Part shown: positions 1-8,348 of the stretch, in pieces | How the letters are laid out: each line of letters starts with the position of its first letter | Numbering within the stretch: position 1 is the first letter of the stretch | Origin: Triparma columacea | Taxonomy: Eukaryota; Sar; Bolidophyceae; Parmales; Triparmaceae | Reading direction: 5' to 3' | NCBI GenBank assembly: GCA_030267965.1 | Contig: BRYA01000318.1 | Span: 73,484 to 99,254, forward strand | DNA: 25,771 nt | The notes under the pieces: generated by a model | The model's database searches: none | Told to the model about the DNA's origin: nothing | What the model saw: only the letters and a program-made list of their open reading frames with translations | Program-made: the position numbers and the translations under genes

Positions 1-669
1 CTCCTCCCTAAGAAGCTTAATCATGTTCGTCCTCAGGTACGAGGGTCCGTAGCTAACACTCTTGAAGTGCAAGGGCTCCGGGACGTAGGAGTAGAAGGGC
101 GTGCCCACGCACCCTGACACCTCAACATTGAGGGGGGGGGGAGGCCTCCCCTGGTTGGCGCCGCGCTCGCTCGAAGGGTTCGAATCATAGTCTTGACGAC
201 CAACCTCACAGCCGGCAGAGGAGGAGGAGGAAACCGAGGAGGGACCCTCAACGGCAACGTTTGACAACCTGTCGCCTGTGACCTTCCTATTCCTACGTTC
301 CACGTATCCCTCCAAGCGTCTCCTCAATTCCTCCTCTAATTGTTTGTCCTTAACATTGACATCCCAGTCTATATCCCTCCCCCCATTCCTACCCTCTTCA
401 CCTCCCTCCCCCTCCACTCCCTCCCCATCCTCCAAACCCTTGCCCCCACCTCCACCACCCCTAATGTATACCCTCTGTAGGTAACCCTCAACAACAATAG
501 CCTTACCATCAAGGCAGTATATAACAACATCACCGCTATCAAGTGGAGTCACGGAGAGGATAGTTACAGTCAGGGTTGGGGCGGTTGGGGTAATGGGGGG
601 AGAAGAGGAAGAGGAGAAGGGGGAAAGCTGAGCGAGTAGAGGCGTCGAAAGGGGGGTGGAATTATTCAT
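1..669 (-). CDS. Unrecognised protein, N-terminal 223 residues (3' end outside window)
   Basis: An open frame runs from an ATG at 669 to the left edge without a stop, giving 223 codons. I do not recognise the family. Residues 1-30 are Ser/Pro/Thr-rich. Residues 32-75 look like a small beta-rich module (TLTVTILSV, then DVVIYCLDGKAIVVEGYLQRV). A Gly/Glu-rich linker follows, then a charged helical stretch (KQLEEELRRRLEGYVERRNR), a Ser-rich linker, and a hydrophobic/aromatic segment (TPFYSYVPEPLHFKSVSYG) that reads like the start of a folded domain. The frame was checked at several points, including across a ten-G run near 132-141 where a frameshift first seemed possible; the run is in frame. No intron was needed. 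Confidence that this is a gene is fair because the last 40 codons look strongly coding; the function is unknown. Confidence 0.6.
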   Translation of the reverse strand, partial: MNNSTPLSTPLLAQLSPFSSSSSPPITPTAPTLTVTILSVTPLDSGDVVIYCLDGKAIVVEGYLQRVYIRGGGGGGKGLEDGEGVEGEGGEEGRNGGRDIDWDVNVKDKQLEEELRRRLEGYVERRNRKVTGDRLSNVAVEGPSSVSSSSSAGCEVGRQDYDSNPSSERGANQGRPPPPLNVEVSGCVGTPFYSYVPEPLHFKSVSYGPSYLRTNMIKLLREE

Positions 670-900
670 GAGGGGAGTTTAGAGAGGTTTTGTGGTATGG
701 ATAGGTATTTATTGGTATTTAGATGTGTATAGATGTGTATAAATATGCGTGTAATAGCACATAGGGGCAAAATAAAAGAAGGAAAGAAAGAAAGAAGAAG
801 AGAATTTTTGTCTCGGTGGGAGCAAATGATAATACTTGTATCAACTTTCAATAAAACTCCCACGGACGCTCTTGCATGCCGTTCGATAGTGATTTTAAAG
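670..900. promoter_or_regulatory. Spacer holding the 5' region of the left-edge gene and the 3' end of the LRR gene
   Basis: The 231 bp between two same-strand genes carry the promoter/leader of the left gene and the 3' UTR of the LRR gene. It is AT-rich, with a short TAGATGTGTA tandem around 719-740. On the minus strand there is an AATAAA-like hexamer at about 704-711, which could serve as the LRR gene's poly(A) signal. No coding potential was seen. Confidence 0.35.
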
Positions 901-3084
901 TTACAGAAATTCCAGTATTACTCTCCACAAAACTTTCGGCATCTTCTCACGTGCCTCAGTTGACCTTAGCGCGGGGGCTTCAACTCCGTCCAGTCTCTTC
1001 CGCTTCAGACTATCCGATCCACTGGGGTGATTCTCCGCGTGATCCCAGGTTCCCTTAAGGCACAGAAGAGCAGTGACGCGTTCCGTCACAGCGGGTTTGC
1101 GGTGCCACCTATAATGGAGAAGGTCCTCTACAGTCGGCATATTTTTGTCCGCAGCGGCAGTGAGTAGGGCGGTGCAGCCCAAGAAGCATTCTTCACCGAT
1201 GGTAACAGCAGGAGATAGACTGAGTTTCGTTAGGGCGGAGCATCCGTGGAAGGCTTGCTTGCCGATCGTCGTCACTCCGACTGGGATGGTGATGGCCGTG
1301 AGAGAGGAGCATAAGGAGAAGGCGCTTCTGCCAATCTTCGTCACTGAGTCCGGGATGGTGATGGCCGTGAGGGAGGAGCAGTCGTAGAATGTTTCATCGC
1401 GAATCATTGTCACTCCTTCCGGGATGGTGATGGCCGTGAGCGAGGAGCATCCTTGGAAGGCGTTTCTGCTAATCATCGTCACTCCGTCCGGGATGGTAAT
1501 GGCCGTGAGGGAGAGGCAATAGCAGAAGGCGCTTCTTCCAATCTTGGTCACTCCGTCCGGGATGGTGATGGCCGTGAGGGAGGAGCATCCGTAGAAGGCG
1601 TCTCTGCCAATCGTTGTCACCGAGTCCGGGATTGTGATGGCCGTGAGGGAGGAGCATCCTCTGAAGGTATAGTCGCCAATCTTCGTCACTCCGTCTGGGA
1701 TTGTGATGGCCATGAGGGAGGAACACTTAGAGAAGGCGTAATCACCAATCGTTGTCACTCCGTCCGGGACTGTGATGGCCGTGAGGGAGGAGCACCTGCA
1801 GAAGGCGAAACTGTCAATCTTCGTCACTCCATCTGGGATGGTGATGGCCGTGAGGGAGGAGCATCCAGAGAAGGCGCTTTCGTCGATCATCGTCACTCCG
1901 TATGGGATGGTGATGGCCGTGAGAGAGGAGCATCCCCTGAAGGCGCTAACGCCAATTGTTGTCACTCCGTCCGGGATGGTGATGGCCGTGAGGGAGGAGC
2001 ATCCCCTGAAGGCGCTTTCGTCGATCATCGTCACTCCGTATGGGATGGTGATGGCCGTGAGAGAGGAGCATCCCCTGAAGGCGCTAACGCCAATCGTCGT
2101 CACTGAGTCCGGGATGGTGATGCCTGTGAGGGAGGAGCATCCAAAGAAGGCAGCACCACCAATCATCGTCACTCCGTCCGGGATGATGATGGCCGCGAGG
2201 GAGGAGCATCCCCTGAAGATTTCAATTTCAATCATCGTCACTCCGTCCGGAATGGTGATGGCTGCGAGGGAGGAGCATCCGTAGAAGGCGCGATAGCCAA
2301 TCGTCGTCACTCCGTCCGCCGGGATTGTGATGGCCGCGAAGGAGGAGCATAACTCGAAAGCTTGACAGCCGATCGTCGTCACTGAGTCCGGGATGGTGAT
2401 GGCCGTGAGTGAGGAGCATCCTCTGAAGGCATCTTCGCCAATCGTCGTCACTCCGTCTGGGATGGTGATGGCCGTGAGGGAGCGGCATCCAAGGAAGGCG
2501 CCCTCGTCAATCATCGTCACTCCGTCAGAGATGGTGATGGCCGTGAGGGAGGAGCATCCAGCGAAGGCTTCACTGCCAATTGTCGTCACTGAGTCCGGGA
2601 TTGTGATGGCCGTGAGGGAAGAGCAATCAGCGATTGTGCCATAGCCCATCCATGTCACTGAGTCTGGGATGGTGATGGCCGTGAGGGAGGAGCATCCGCA
2701 GAGGGCATATTTGCCGATCATCGTCACTCCGTCAGGAATGGTGATGGCCGTGAGGGAGGAGCATCCATAGAAGGTGCGTTTTCCAATCTCCGTCACTCCA
2801 ATTGGGATGGTGATGGCCGTGAGGGAGGAGCATTCACAGAAAGCGTAATCACCAATCGTCGTCACTCCGTCCGGGATGGTGATGGCTGTGAGGGAAGAGC
2901 ATCCGTAGAAGGCGTCATCGCAAATTGTCGTCACTCCGTCCGGGATGGTGATGGCCGTGAGGGAGGAGCAACCACAGAAGGCCCAGCCGCCAATTGTCGT
3001 CACTCCTTGTGCAAAAGTCACTTCTGTGAGTTCACGATTGCCTCTGAAGCTCTCTGTGCCAGAGTATACTGCTGTTTGGGGCAT
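901..3084 (-). CDS. BspA-type leucine-rich repeat protein (LRR_5), 727 aa, 27 units
   Basis: A single-exon ORF of 727 residues from an ATG in a MPQTAVYSG context. After a 16-residue leader come 27 units of about 23 residues, consensus CSSLTAITIPDGVTTIG followed by xxAFxG. This is the BspA/TpLRR (Pfam LRR_5) repeat, which folds into a solenoid and usually mediates binding. Unit 11 has one extra residue, and unit 27 is degenerate (CSALTKLSLSP). Residues 637-727 form a non-repeat tail shared with the neighbouring paralogue: ADKNMPTVEDLLHYRWHR, then a basic cluster (LKRKR, a possible nuclear signal), and a terminus ending VLWRVILEFL. No signal peptide or transmembrane segment is visible, so it is probably cytosolic or nuclear, unlike the secreted bacterial and protist BspA proteins. 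The binding partner is unknown. LRR class is very sure; role is not. Confidence 0.9.
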   Translation of the reverse strand: MPQTAVYSGTESFRGNRELTEVTFAQGVTTIGGWAFCGCSSLTAITIPDGVTTICDDAFYGCSSLTAITIPDGVTTIGDYAFCECSSLTAITIPIGVTEIGKRTFYGCSSLTAITIPDGVTMIGKYALCGCSSLTAITIPDSVTWMGYGTIADCSSLTAITIPDSVTTIGSEAFAGCSSLTAITISDGVTMIDEGAFLGCRSLTAITIPDGVTTIGEDAFRGCSSLTAITIPDSVTTIGCQAFELCSSFAAITIPADGVTTIGYRAFYGCSSLAAITIPDGVTMIEIEIFRGCSSLAAIIIPDGVTMIGGAAFFGCSSLTGITIPDSVTTIGVSAFRGCSSLTAITIPYGVTMIDESAFRGCSSLTAITIPDGVTTIGVSAFRGCSSLTAITIPYGVTMIDESAFSGCSSLTAITIPDGVTKIDSFAFCRCSSLTAITVPDGVTTIGDYAFSKCSSLMAITIPDGVTKIGDYTFRGCSSLTAITIPDSVTTIGRDAFYGCSSLTAITIPDGVTKIGRSAFCYCLSLTAITIPDGVTMISRNAFQGCSSLTAITIPEGVTMIRDETFYDCSSLTAITIPDSVTKIGRSAFSLCSSLTAITIPVGVTTIGKQAFHGCSALTKLSLSPAVTIGEECFLGCTALLTAAADKNMPTVEDLLHYRWHRKPAVTERVTALLCLKGTWDHAENHPSGSDSLKRKRLDGVEAPALRSTEAREKMPKVLWRVILEFL
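1243..2970 (-). repeat. Tandem 69-bp coding repeat array, 25 full units (LRR units 2-26)
   Basis: Each LRR is encoded by a 69-bp unit with strong nucleotide conservation; on the plus strand almost every unit carries GGGATGGTGATGGCCGTGAG and GAGGAGCATCC. Because 69 is divisible by three and the units are so alike, long spurious ORFs stay open in other frames. One unit is 72 bp. The similarity at DNA level suggests unequal crossing-over or gene conversion. Confidence 0.9.
1864..2139 (-). repeat. Recent 138-bp duplication of a two-unit block inside the LRR array
   Basis: Units 14-15 (2002-2139) and units 16-17 (1864-2001) are nearly identical at DNA level. The motif CGTCGATCAT recurs at 1881 and 2019, exactly 138 bp (two 69-bp units) apart, and both copies share the rare unit type with IPYGVTMIDESAF. 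This block looks like the most recent expansion in the array. Confidence 0.85.
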
Positions 3085-3555
3085 TTTGGGGAAGGGGAGA
3101 GTCCGGGGGATGAGAGGATCTTTTCACCCGTCTTTTCGGTAACAGTTGAAAGCCTAAATTATTTGATACTGATTCTCTGCGAGTTCCTACATTATTGACG
3201 GGATAAGCAGGGTTAGTGTGGTGTGATGGATGAAGATCGAGGGAGACGGATTGTGAGACCCTCAAGGATGCATCATTACGGCGTCAATAGCGGTTCTCTG
3301 CCCGATAGCAACCTCAATATGACACTAACAATATCGGAAATAGGACCCAAAGTAGTATTATCTCGTCTATAAGACGGTAATAAGACGGGGGAAAAACCCA
3401 CGAATACTCGACCTCGATTGAAGGGGAAATAACTTGGTTTCTTGACGTGAATAGGAAACTAAAATCAACGATAGGACGAAATACAGCTAGATAAAGCCTT
3501 AACAAGGGTCGTCATTGTCATTGTTGTCAGTCTTACCTTATTTTGATAGATTTAT
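3085..3555. repeat. Duplicated 5' flank, copy 1
   Basis: Matches 4936-5350 over most of its length. Shared blocks include TTATTGACGGG, GGTTAGTGT, CTCTGCCCGATAGCAACC, AAAGTAGTATTATCT, GGGGAAATAACTTG and CGATAGGACGAA, in the same order. Copy 1 has about 55 extra bases around 3240-3295. Conservation of non-coding sequence means the promoter was duplicated together with the gene. Confidence 0.8.
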
Positions 3556-3783
3556 TTGTTGCTCCTCCTGTTTCTCCCTCCACTAAAAGTGGTCTGGCCA
3601 GACTTGTGTGTTTCTCCCCAAAACTACGATTTACACAGCTCTTATCCGATTCAGAGGAGAGGGGGGTGTTGAAATACGCGGTTGCCTTGAAGAATTAAAC
3701 TTGACGCCCTCAAATATTTCTATTTTTTTACCCAACAAACTTTAGTTCGACAGCCTCAAATCCAACTAATCAAGCGCAAAGAG
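3085..3783. promoter_or_regulatory. Inter-paralogue spacer: upstream region of the first LRR gene and 3' end of the second
   Basis: About 700 bp without a convincing gene. Its left two thirds (to about 3555) is homologous to the region upstream of the second LRR gene (4936-5350). The right part (3556-3783) is AT/pyrimidine-rich, contains a perfect 12-bp palindrome at 3592-3603, and precedes the stop of the second paralogue. The short ORFs here have no protein-like character. Confidence 0.5.
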
Positions 3784-4935
3784 TTAGAGAAACTCCAGAA
3801 TAACTCTCCACAAGACTTTCGGGATCTTCTCACGTGCCTCAGTAACCCTTAGCGCAGGCGCTTCAACTCCGTCAGTTCGCTTCCGCTTCCTAGCCGATCT
3901 CCTGGGTGGATTCTCCACGTGATCCCAGGTTCCCTTAAGGCACAGAAGAGCGTTGACGCGTTCGATCACAGCGACATTGCGGTGCCACCTGTAATGGAGG
4001 AGGTCCTCGACAGTAGGCATATTTTTATCAGCAGCGGCAGCGATTAGGGCAGTGCAGTTCGAGAAGCAGTCTTCACCGATGGAAACGGCAGGAGATAGAA
4101 TGAGTTTCGTCAGGACGGAGCATCCCCTGAAGGCGCGAGCGCCAATCGACGTCACTCTATCTGGGAGGGTGATGGCCGTGAGGGAGGAGCATTCGAAGAA
4201 GGCCCAGTTGCCAATCGTCGTCACTCCGTCCGGGATGGTGATGGCGGTGAGGGAGGAGCATCCAGAGAAGGTCTGGTGGCCAATCATCGTCACTCCGTCC
4301 GGGACGGTGATAGCCGTAAGGGAGGAGCATCCGTAGAAGGCGCGATAGCCAATTGTCGTCACTGAGTCCGGGATTGTGATGGCTGTGAGGGAGGAGCATC
4401 CTTCGAAGGCGGAATAGCCAATTGTCGTCACTCCGTCCGGGATGGTGATGGCCGTGAGAGAGGAGCATCCAGAGAAGGCATGACTGCCAATTGTCGTCAC
4501 TCCGTCCGGGATGATGATGGCCGCGAGGCAGGAGCATCCGTCGAAGGCGCAATAGCGAATTGTTGTCACTCCGTCTGGGATTGTGATGGCCGTGAGGGAG
4601 GAGCAATCAGAGAAGGCGTGACTGCCAATCGACGTCACTCCGTCCGGGATGGTGATGGCCGTGAGGGAGGAGCATCCAGTGAAGGCGCATTCGCCAATCG
4701 TTGTCACTGAGATTGGGATGGTGATGGCCGTGAGGGAGGAGCATAACTGGAAGGCATATCTGCCAATGTATGTCACTCCGTCCGGGATGGTGATGGCCGT
4801 GAGGGAGGAGCATCCTTCGAAGGCGTACGAGCCAATTGTCGTCACTCCTTGTGCAAAAGTCACTTCTGTGACTTCACTATTGTCTCTGAACCTCCCTGTC
4901 AAGTCTGTGCCAGAGTATACTGCTGTTTGGGGCAT
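3784..4935 (-). CDS. BspA-type leucine-rich repeat protein (LRR_5), 383 aa, 12 units; paralogue of 901-3084
   Basis: Single-exon ORF starting with the same MPQTAVYSGT leader. It has 12 LRR units: a first unit in VTEVTFAQGVTTIG form, ten CSSLTAITIP-type units and a degenerate last unit (CSVLTKLILSP). The 90-residue tail matches the first paralogue closely (ADKNMPTVEDLLHYRWHR, GVEAPALR, terminal VLWRVILEFL) and has a basic cluster (RRSARKRKR) that could direct it to the nucleus. It differs from its neighbour mainly in repeat number (12 against 27), so the pair arose by tandem duplication followed by array expansion or contraction. No signal peptide or membrane segment is visible. Function is unknown; protein binding is inferred from the fold. 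It is divergent from the tRNase Z gene. Confidence 0.9.
   Translation of the reverse strand: MPQTAVYSGTDLTGRFRDNSEVTEVTFAQGVTTIGSYAFEGCSSLTAITIPDGVTYIGRYAFQLCSSLTAITIPISVTTIGECAFTGCSSLTAITIPDGVTSIGSHAFSDCSSLTAITIPDGVTTIRYCAFDGCSCLAAIIIPDGVTTIGSHAFSGCSSLTAITIPDGVTTIGYSAFEGCSSLTAITIPDSVTTIGYRAFYGCSSLTAITVPDGVTMIGHQTFSGCSSLTAITIPDGVTTIGNWAFFECSSLTAITLPDRVTSIGARAFRGCSVLTKLILSPAVSIGEDCFSNCTALIAAAADKNMPTVEDLLHYRWHRNVAVIERVNALLCLKGTWDHVENPPRRSARKRKRTDGVEAPALRVTEAREKIPKVLWRVILEFL
4123..4812 (-). repeat. Tandem 69-bp coding repeat array, 10 full units
   Basis: Ten consecutive 69-bp units encoding LRR units 2-11. The nucleotide consensus is the same as in the 1243-2970 array, down to the GTGATGGCCGTGAG core on the plus strand. 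Cross-array similarity is high enough to permit gene conversion between the two paralogues. Confidence 0.9.
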
Positions 4936-5350
4936 TTTGGGAAGGGGGAGAGTCCTGGGGTTGAGAATGTCTTTTCGGTAAGAGTTGAAACCCTAAACTA
5001 TTGTAAGCTGATTATCTAGGAGCTCCTACATTATTGACGGGAATCAGGAGGGTTAGTGTAGTGTGATGGACGAAGAGCAAGGGATGTGATGTTCTCTGCC
5101 CGATAGCAACCCCAATATGATACTAACAGTATCAGAAATATGACCGAAAGTAGTATTATCTTGTCTATGAGACGAATAATCCAAACCTAATGAACACTCA
5201 GAAAGGACCGCGATTGAAGAGGGGAAATAACTTGAAGTTGGACGTGAATGGGAAATTAAAAACATCGATAGGACGAACTATAGCTGGTAACAGCCTTAAC
5301 AAGTGTTATCATTGTCATTATTGTCTCGCCTTACCAATTTCAAAGCTATA
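4936..5350. repeat. Duplicated 5' flank, copy 2
   Basis: Homologous to 3085-3555; see the shared blocks listed there. Similarity fades after the CCTTAACAAG / CATTGTCATT blocks near 5320-5350, which marks the approximate distal border of the duplicated segment. Confidence 0.8.
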
Positions 5351-5656
5351 TTTATCCTCTCCTTTGGACTCCCTTTTCTGCCATTTTGAGGCAATTTCCA
5401 TCAGGAAACAAAAACCTAATTTAGAACATTAAGTGTGATATAGTAGTTGAATTGGTTTTGATTGACGTTTAGTGTCAGATTTGGTGTCCTAAAAGTGTCA
5501 TAAATAGAAATATAGAGTAAATCAGTGGCCTCCTTTCTCGATCCTGTCTTTATATCCCCTTTCTCTCCTCTATCTCTCATTAGATATCATACCGTATTTT
5601 AATACATTATAATATATCATACAACATATCATAATCATCATATAATATCGTTTATA
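4936..5656. promoter_or_regulatory. Divergent intergenic region between LRR paralogue 2 and tRNase Z
   Basis: 721 bp separating two divergent start codons. The left part is the duplicated LRR upstream flank. The right part (about 5440-5656) is very AT-rich with repeated ATAT/CATA elements just before the tRNase Z ATG (ATACATTATAATATATCATA around 5600) and probably holds that gene's core promoter and leader. No gene was seen. Confidence 0.5.
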
Positions 5657-6885
5657 ATGAGTTCAAAAGAGGCCACCAAAGAGGCCATCAAAAAGGCCAA
5701 CAAAAAGTCCTCCAGACTGCTTGTTCCTCATCCCTCATTCCTTTTATCCTTAATAACACCGTACAATACATCTATCAACGACACTAATAATACGTCACGT
5801 ATATGTACTATGATTAATTGTCCTGAGCATGCATCATTATATATAAGGAATTATAATTATCCACTTGAGCCTCCAAAAATGCAAACTAAAATACAAACTA
5901 AAATGCCTCCAACAAAACTGCAAACACAACAACAACAACAACAACAACCTACCACCACTACCACTACCACCACCAACACCAACAACAACACCACCGCCTC
6001 TATAACTCTACCTCTCCATACGTTAAAAGCGACCCGTTTAAACCTCAACCCCACTCACATTCTCCTCCCAACCATCGGTCCATCATCAATCTCAGGTCTC
6101 CGTTCCCTCCTCCTTCATCTAACCTTAGTAGGCCAACTGCACCTAACAATAATCTACCACTCAGATAACGAAAGGTTAGTCGAAAGGATCGTTAAAGAAC
6201 ATAATAGGATTATACCGAGAATTGAGCTGTTGAAGGTACCGTGTTTATACACGGACAATACAAACACACATGAAAACACGGATGGAAGATATAAGAATCT
6301 CACTTCGAACTACGGGAATGTAAATACGTCAAGTATAGGTATAAACACAAACCCAGTAACGCGGTCGGGTAGGTTAGGTGAATTCACTGTAAACTCCCAC
6401 TGCCGATGTTGGTGTGAGTGCGCCCTTTGCACAGGCTCTCCTCCATACGGTGGTGATCTTCGTAACAACAAGTTAGTAAGGAGACTAGGATGGAGGGTAG
6501 AAATGGATGATATTGGGAAAGTATGGAGAGATGGGGGGGAGGGGTGGAAGTGGGTTGATTGGAATAATAAGGAGATAAGGGAGGGGGGGAAGATTGCTGA
6601 ATGGCTATGGGGGGGAGGGGATAGGGTTAGGGAGGAGGGGGATGGGGATGAGATTATTATTGAAGAGGAAGAGGAGGAGGTGGGGATGGAGGAGGTGAAA
6701 GAGGTGAAAGAGAAGGAGAATGAGGGGGAGGAGGTGATGAACGATAATGGAGATAACGACGATCATAAAGATGGCAACGACGATGACAACGACGATGATG
6801 ATGACGACAACGACGAAGATTCCTCCTCTGCTGATGACTCCTCCTCCGCTGATGATGATGCTTCCTCCTCCTTCTCCTCCTCCTC

Positions 6886-6916
<31 letters not shown>

Positions 6917-8233
6917 TCAACCCCAATCGAAATACCCCTCCTTCAACACACTGAGATAATCCTCGCAAACTCATCATACGCCTACGTCCACTACAAAAAA
7001 CCCCCAGACTCCACCTCCATGTCCGGCTCAAAAACCTGGCCAAGCCCTTCATCCGAGAATTCCCCATCCTGGACGACCCTGTTATCCCTAATAAAAAACT
7101 GGGGTAAAATCTACCACCCCCCTCTCCTCCCAACATTAACCTTCCACGGTACAGGTTCAGCGTCCCCAACATTACAGCGTCTCCCAAGTTGTTTGACAGT
7201 AACCCACCCTCCAACTGGTACTTACTTCATGCTCGATTGCGGTGAAGGTGCAAGTTCCAACGTATCAGACGATAAGGGATTATTAATCGGGGTATTCGTC
7301 GGACATAGACACCACGACCACGCTGGGGGTATTGCTGCTGTCGTTGAGAAGGTGGTTAAACGGGGGAATAGACGGGTGGAGAATAGGGGAGAGTGTAAGA
7401 GGTGCGGGAAAATAGTTACGGTTATTAAGGGGAAGAGGAAAATGGGGGAGGGGGAGGGAACGTGCAAGTGCAGGAGGGAGATTTGCGTGATTGCTGACGA
7501 GACGGTTAGGTACGAGCTAGACTGCTTGATGGGGTGCGAGGAGGGGAGGGAGGTTACGACGGGGAACAGGATTTATTTACCGATAGACCTGGGGGAACTT
7601 GACACGACAGGGAAAGGGGGAGGGGAACACTGGGGGAACGCGTACGACGGTAGAGTCAGGGATAGGAATAACGGGATGACGGGAGGGGCGCAATCGGGAA
7701 ACAATGTAATGGACCTTGAATCGGTACTGGGGGGATGGAAGATTTCTACCTTCCCAACACTACACTGCTACCAGAGCCACGGCTGCATCTTGACACTACC
7801 TCAGCCCTCTAACTTCAAAATCTGCTACACCGGTGACACCCGGCCCCACGGCACTGTCGAGAGGGCAGTAAACAGTACCCCAGGTGGCGTCGACCTACTA
7901 GTACATGAGGCAACGTTTAGAGGAGACCGTAAGGACGACGCTGTCGCTAAGAAACACAGCACGGACGATGAGGCGAAGGGAGTTTTTGGGAGGTGCAATG
8001 CGAAGGCTATGGTTATGACACACTTTAGTCAGAGGTATGGGTATAGGGAGGGAGCGGTTGATGGGGGGAGGTTGGGACTGGATGGGAGGATTAGGGAGAG
8101 GGTGGATATTATGTACGAAACTAATAGGATTATTAGGGGGGGGGAAGAGGAGGAGAAGGCAGAAAAGAACGACGATACCAACAACGAAGAGGACGGAGGA
8201 GACGGGGACGAAAACGAGATTGACATAGAATAG
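5657..8233 (+). CDS. tRNase Z, long form (ELAC2-like 3' tRNA endonuclease), 858 aa
   Basis: Zinc phosphodiesterase that removes 3' trailers from tRNA precursors. The C-terminal metallo-beta-lactamase half carries the family motifs: GTGSASP at 498-504 with the following Arg, DCGEG at 527-531, the zinc motif HRHHDH at 550-555, HC at 703-704, GDTRP at 726-730, HEATF at 750-754, His767 in the KKHST context, and HFSQRY at 789-794. The N-terminal half shows a degenerate lactamase-like stretch (THILLPTIGPSSISGL then LLLHLTL), as in long forms. Oddities are a Gln/Thr-rich tract near residues 90-115, a long Glu/Asp/Ser low-complexity insert at about 332-421, and a Cys cluster (C580-x2-C583, C603-x-C605, C610) inside the catalytic half. 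The Ser/Lys-rich N-terminus could be an organelle presequence, but this is unclear. It is an intronless single ORF converging on IFT54. Family assignment is very sure. Confidence 0.92.
6650..6925 (+). repeat. Low-complexity trinucleotide tract inside tRNase Z (Glu, Asp, then Ser runs)
   Basis: GAG/GAT/GAC-rich sequence passes into a (TCC)n run of about 18 units near 6858-6912, encoding Glu-rich, Asp-rich and poly-Ser segments. It sits between the two halves of the enzyme, where long tRNase Z proteins have a variable linker. The run is probably length-polymorphic. Confidence 0.8.
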
Positions 8234-8348
8234 AATAAAATGCCGAGTGTGTTTGTTGTAAAAACTTAAGGCCGCAAGGCTACGTATTTATACTCCCCGC
8301 CCCCCCCCCCCCCCTCCTCCCCCCCCCCAACCACCCCACCCCCCTACC
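8234..8348. terminator. Convergent 3' ends of tRNase Z and IFT54
   Basis: 115 bp between the two stop codons. AATAAA at 8234-8239 follows the tRNase Z stop directly and may be its poly(A) signal. Nearly uninterrupted C-rich sequence fills 8300-8345. Both 3' UTRs must share or overlap this space. It holds no gene. Confidence 0.5.

Noticed and set aside
131..142. Apparent frameshift at a ten-G run in the left-edge gene
   Set aside because: Careful counting shows the run keeps the frame (codon first bases remain at positions divisible by three), and the downstream sequence continues the same ORF.
33..257. 74-codon minus-strand ORF
   Set aside because: It is a shifted frame inside the left-edge gene, with Arg/Pro/Ser-rich composition typical of a shadow.
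1145..2644. Long plus-strand open frames (up to 217 codons) across the LRR arrays
   Set aside because: They exist because 69-bp units divisible by three keep other frames open when the LRR coding strand is repetitive. The minus-strand frame encodes a known repeat family with a conserved tail.
1243..2970. CRISPR-like regular spacing of repeats
   Set aside because: Units are contiguous 69-bp coding repeats with no unique spacers, in an intron-bearing eukaryotic context.
901..4935. Bacterial or trichomonad contamination because of BspA-type repeats
   Set aside because: The repeats lie in a contig with spliced eukaryotic genes, similar base composition and no contig break, and intracellular BspA-like families are known in algae.
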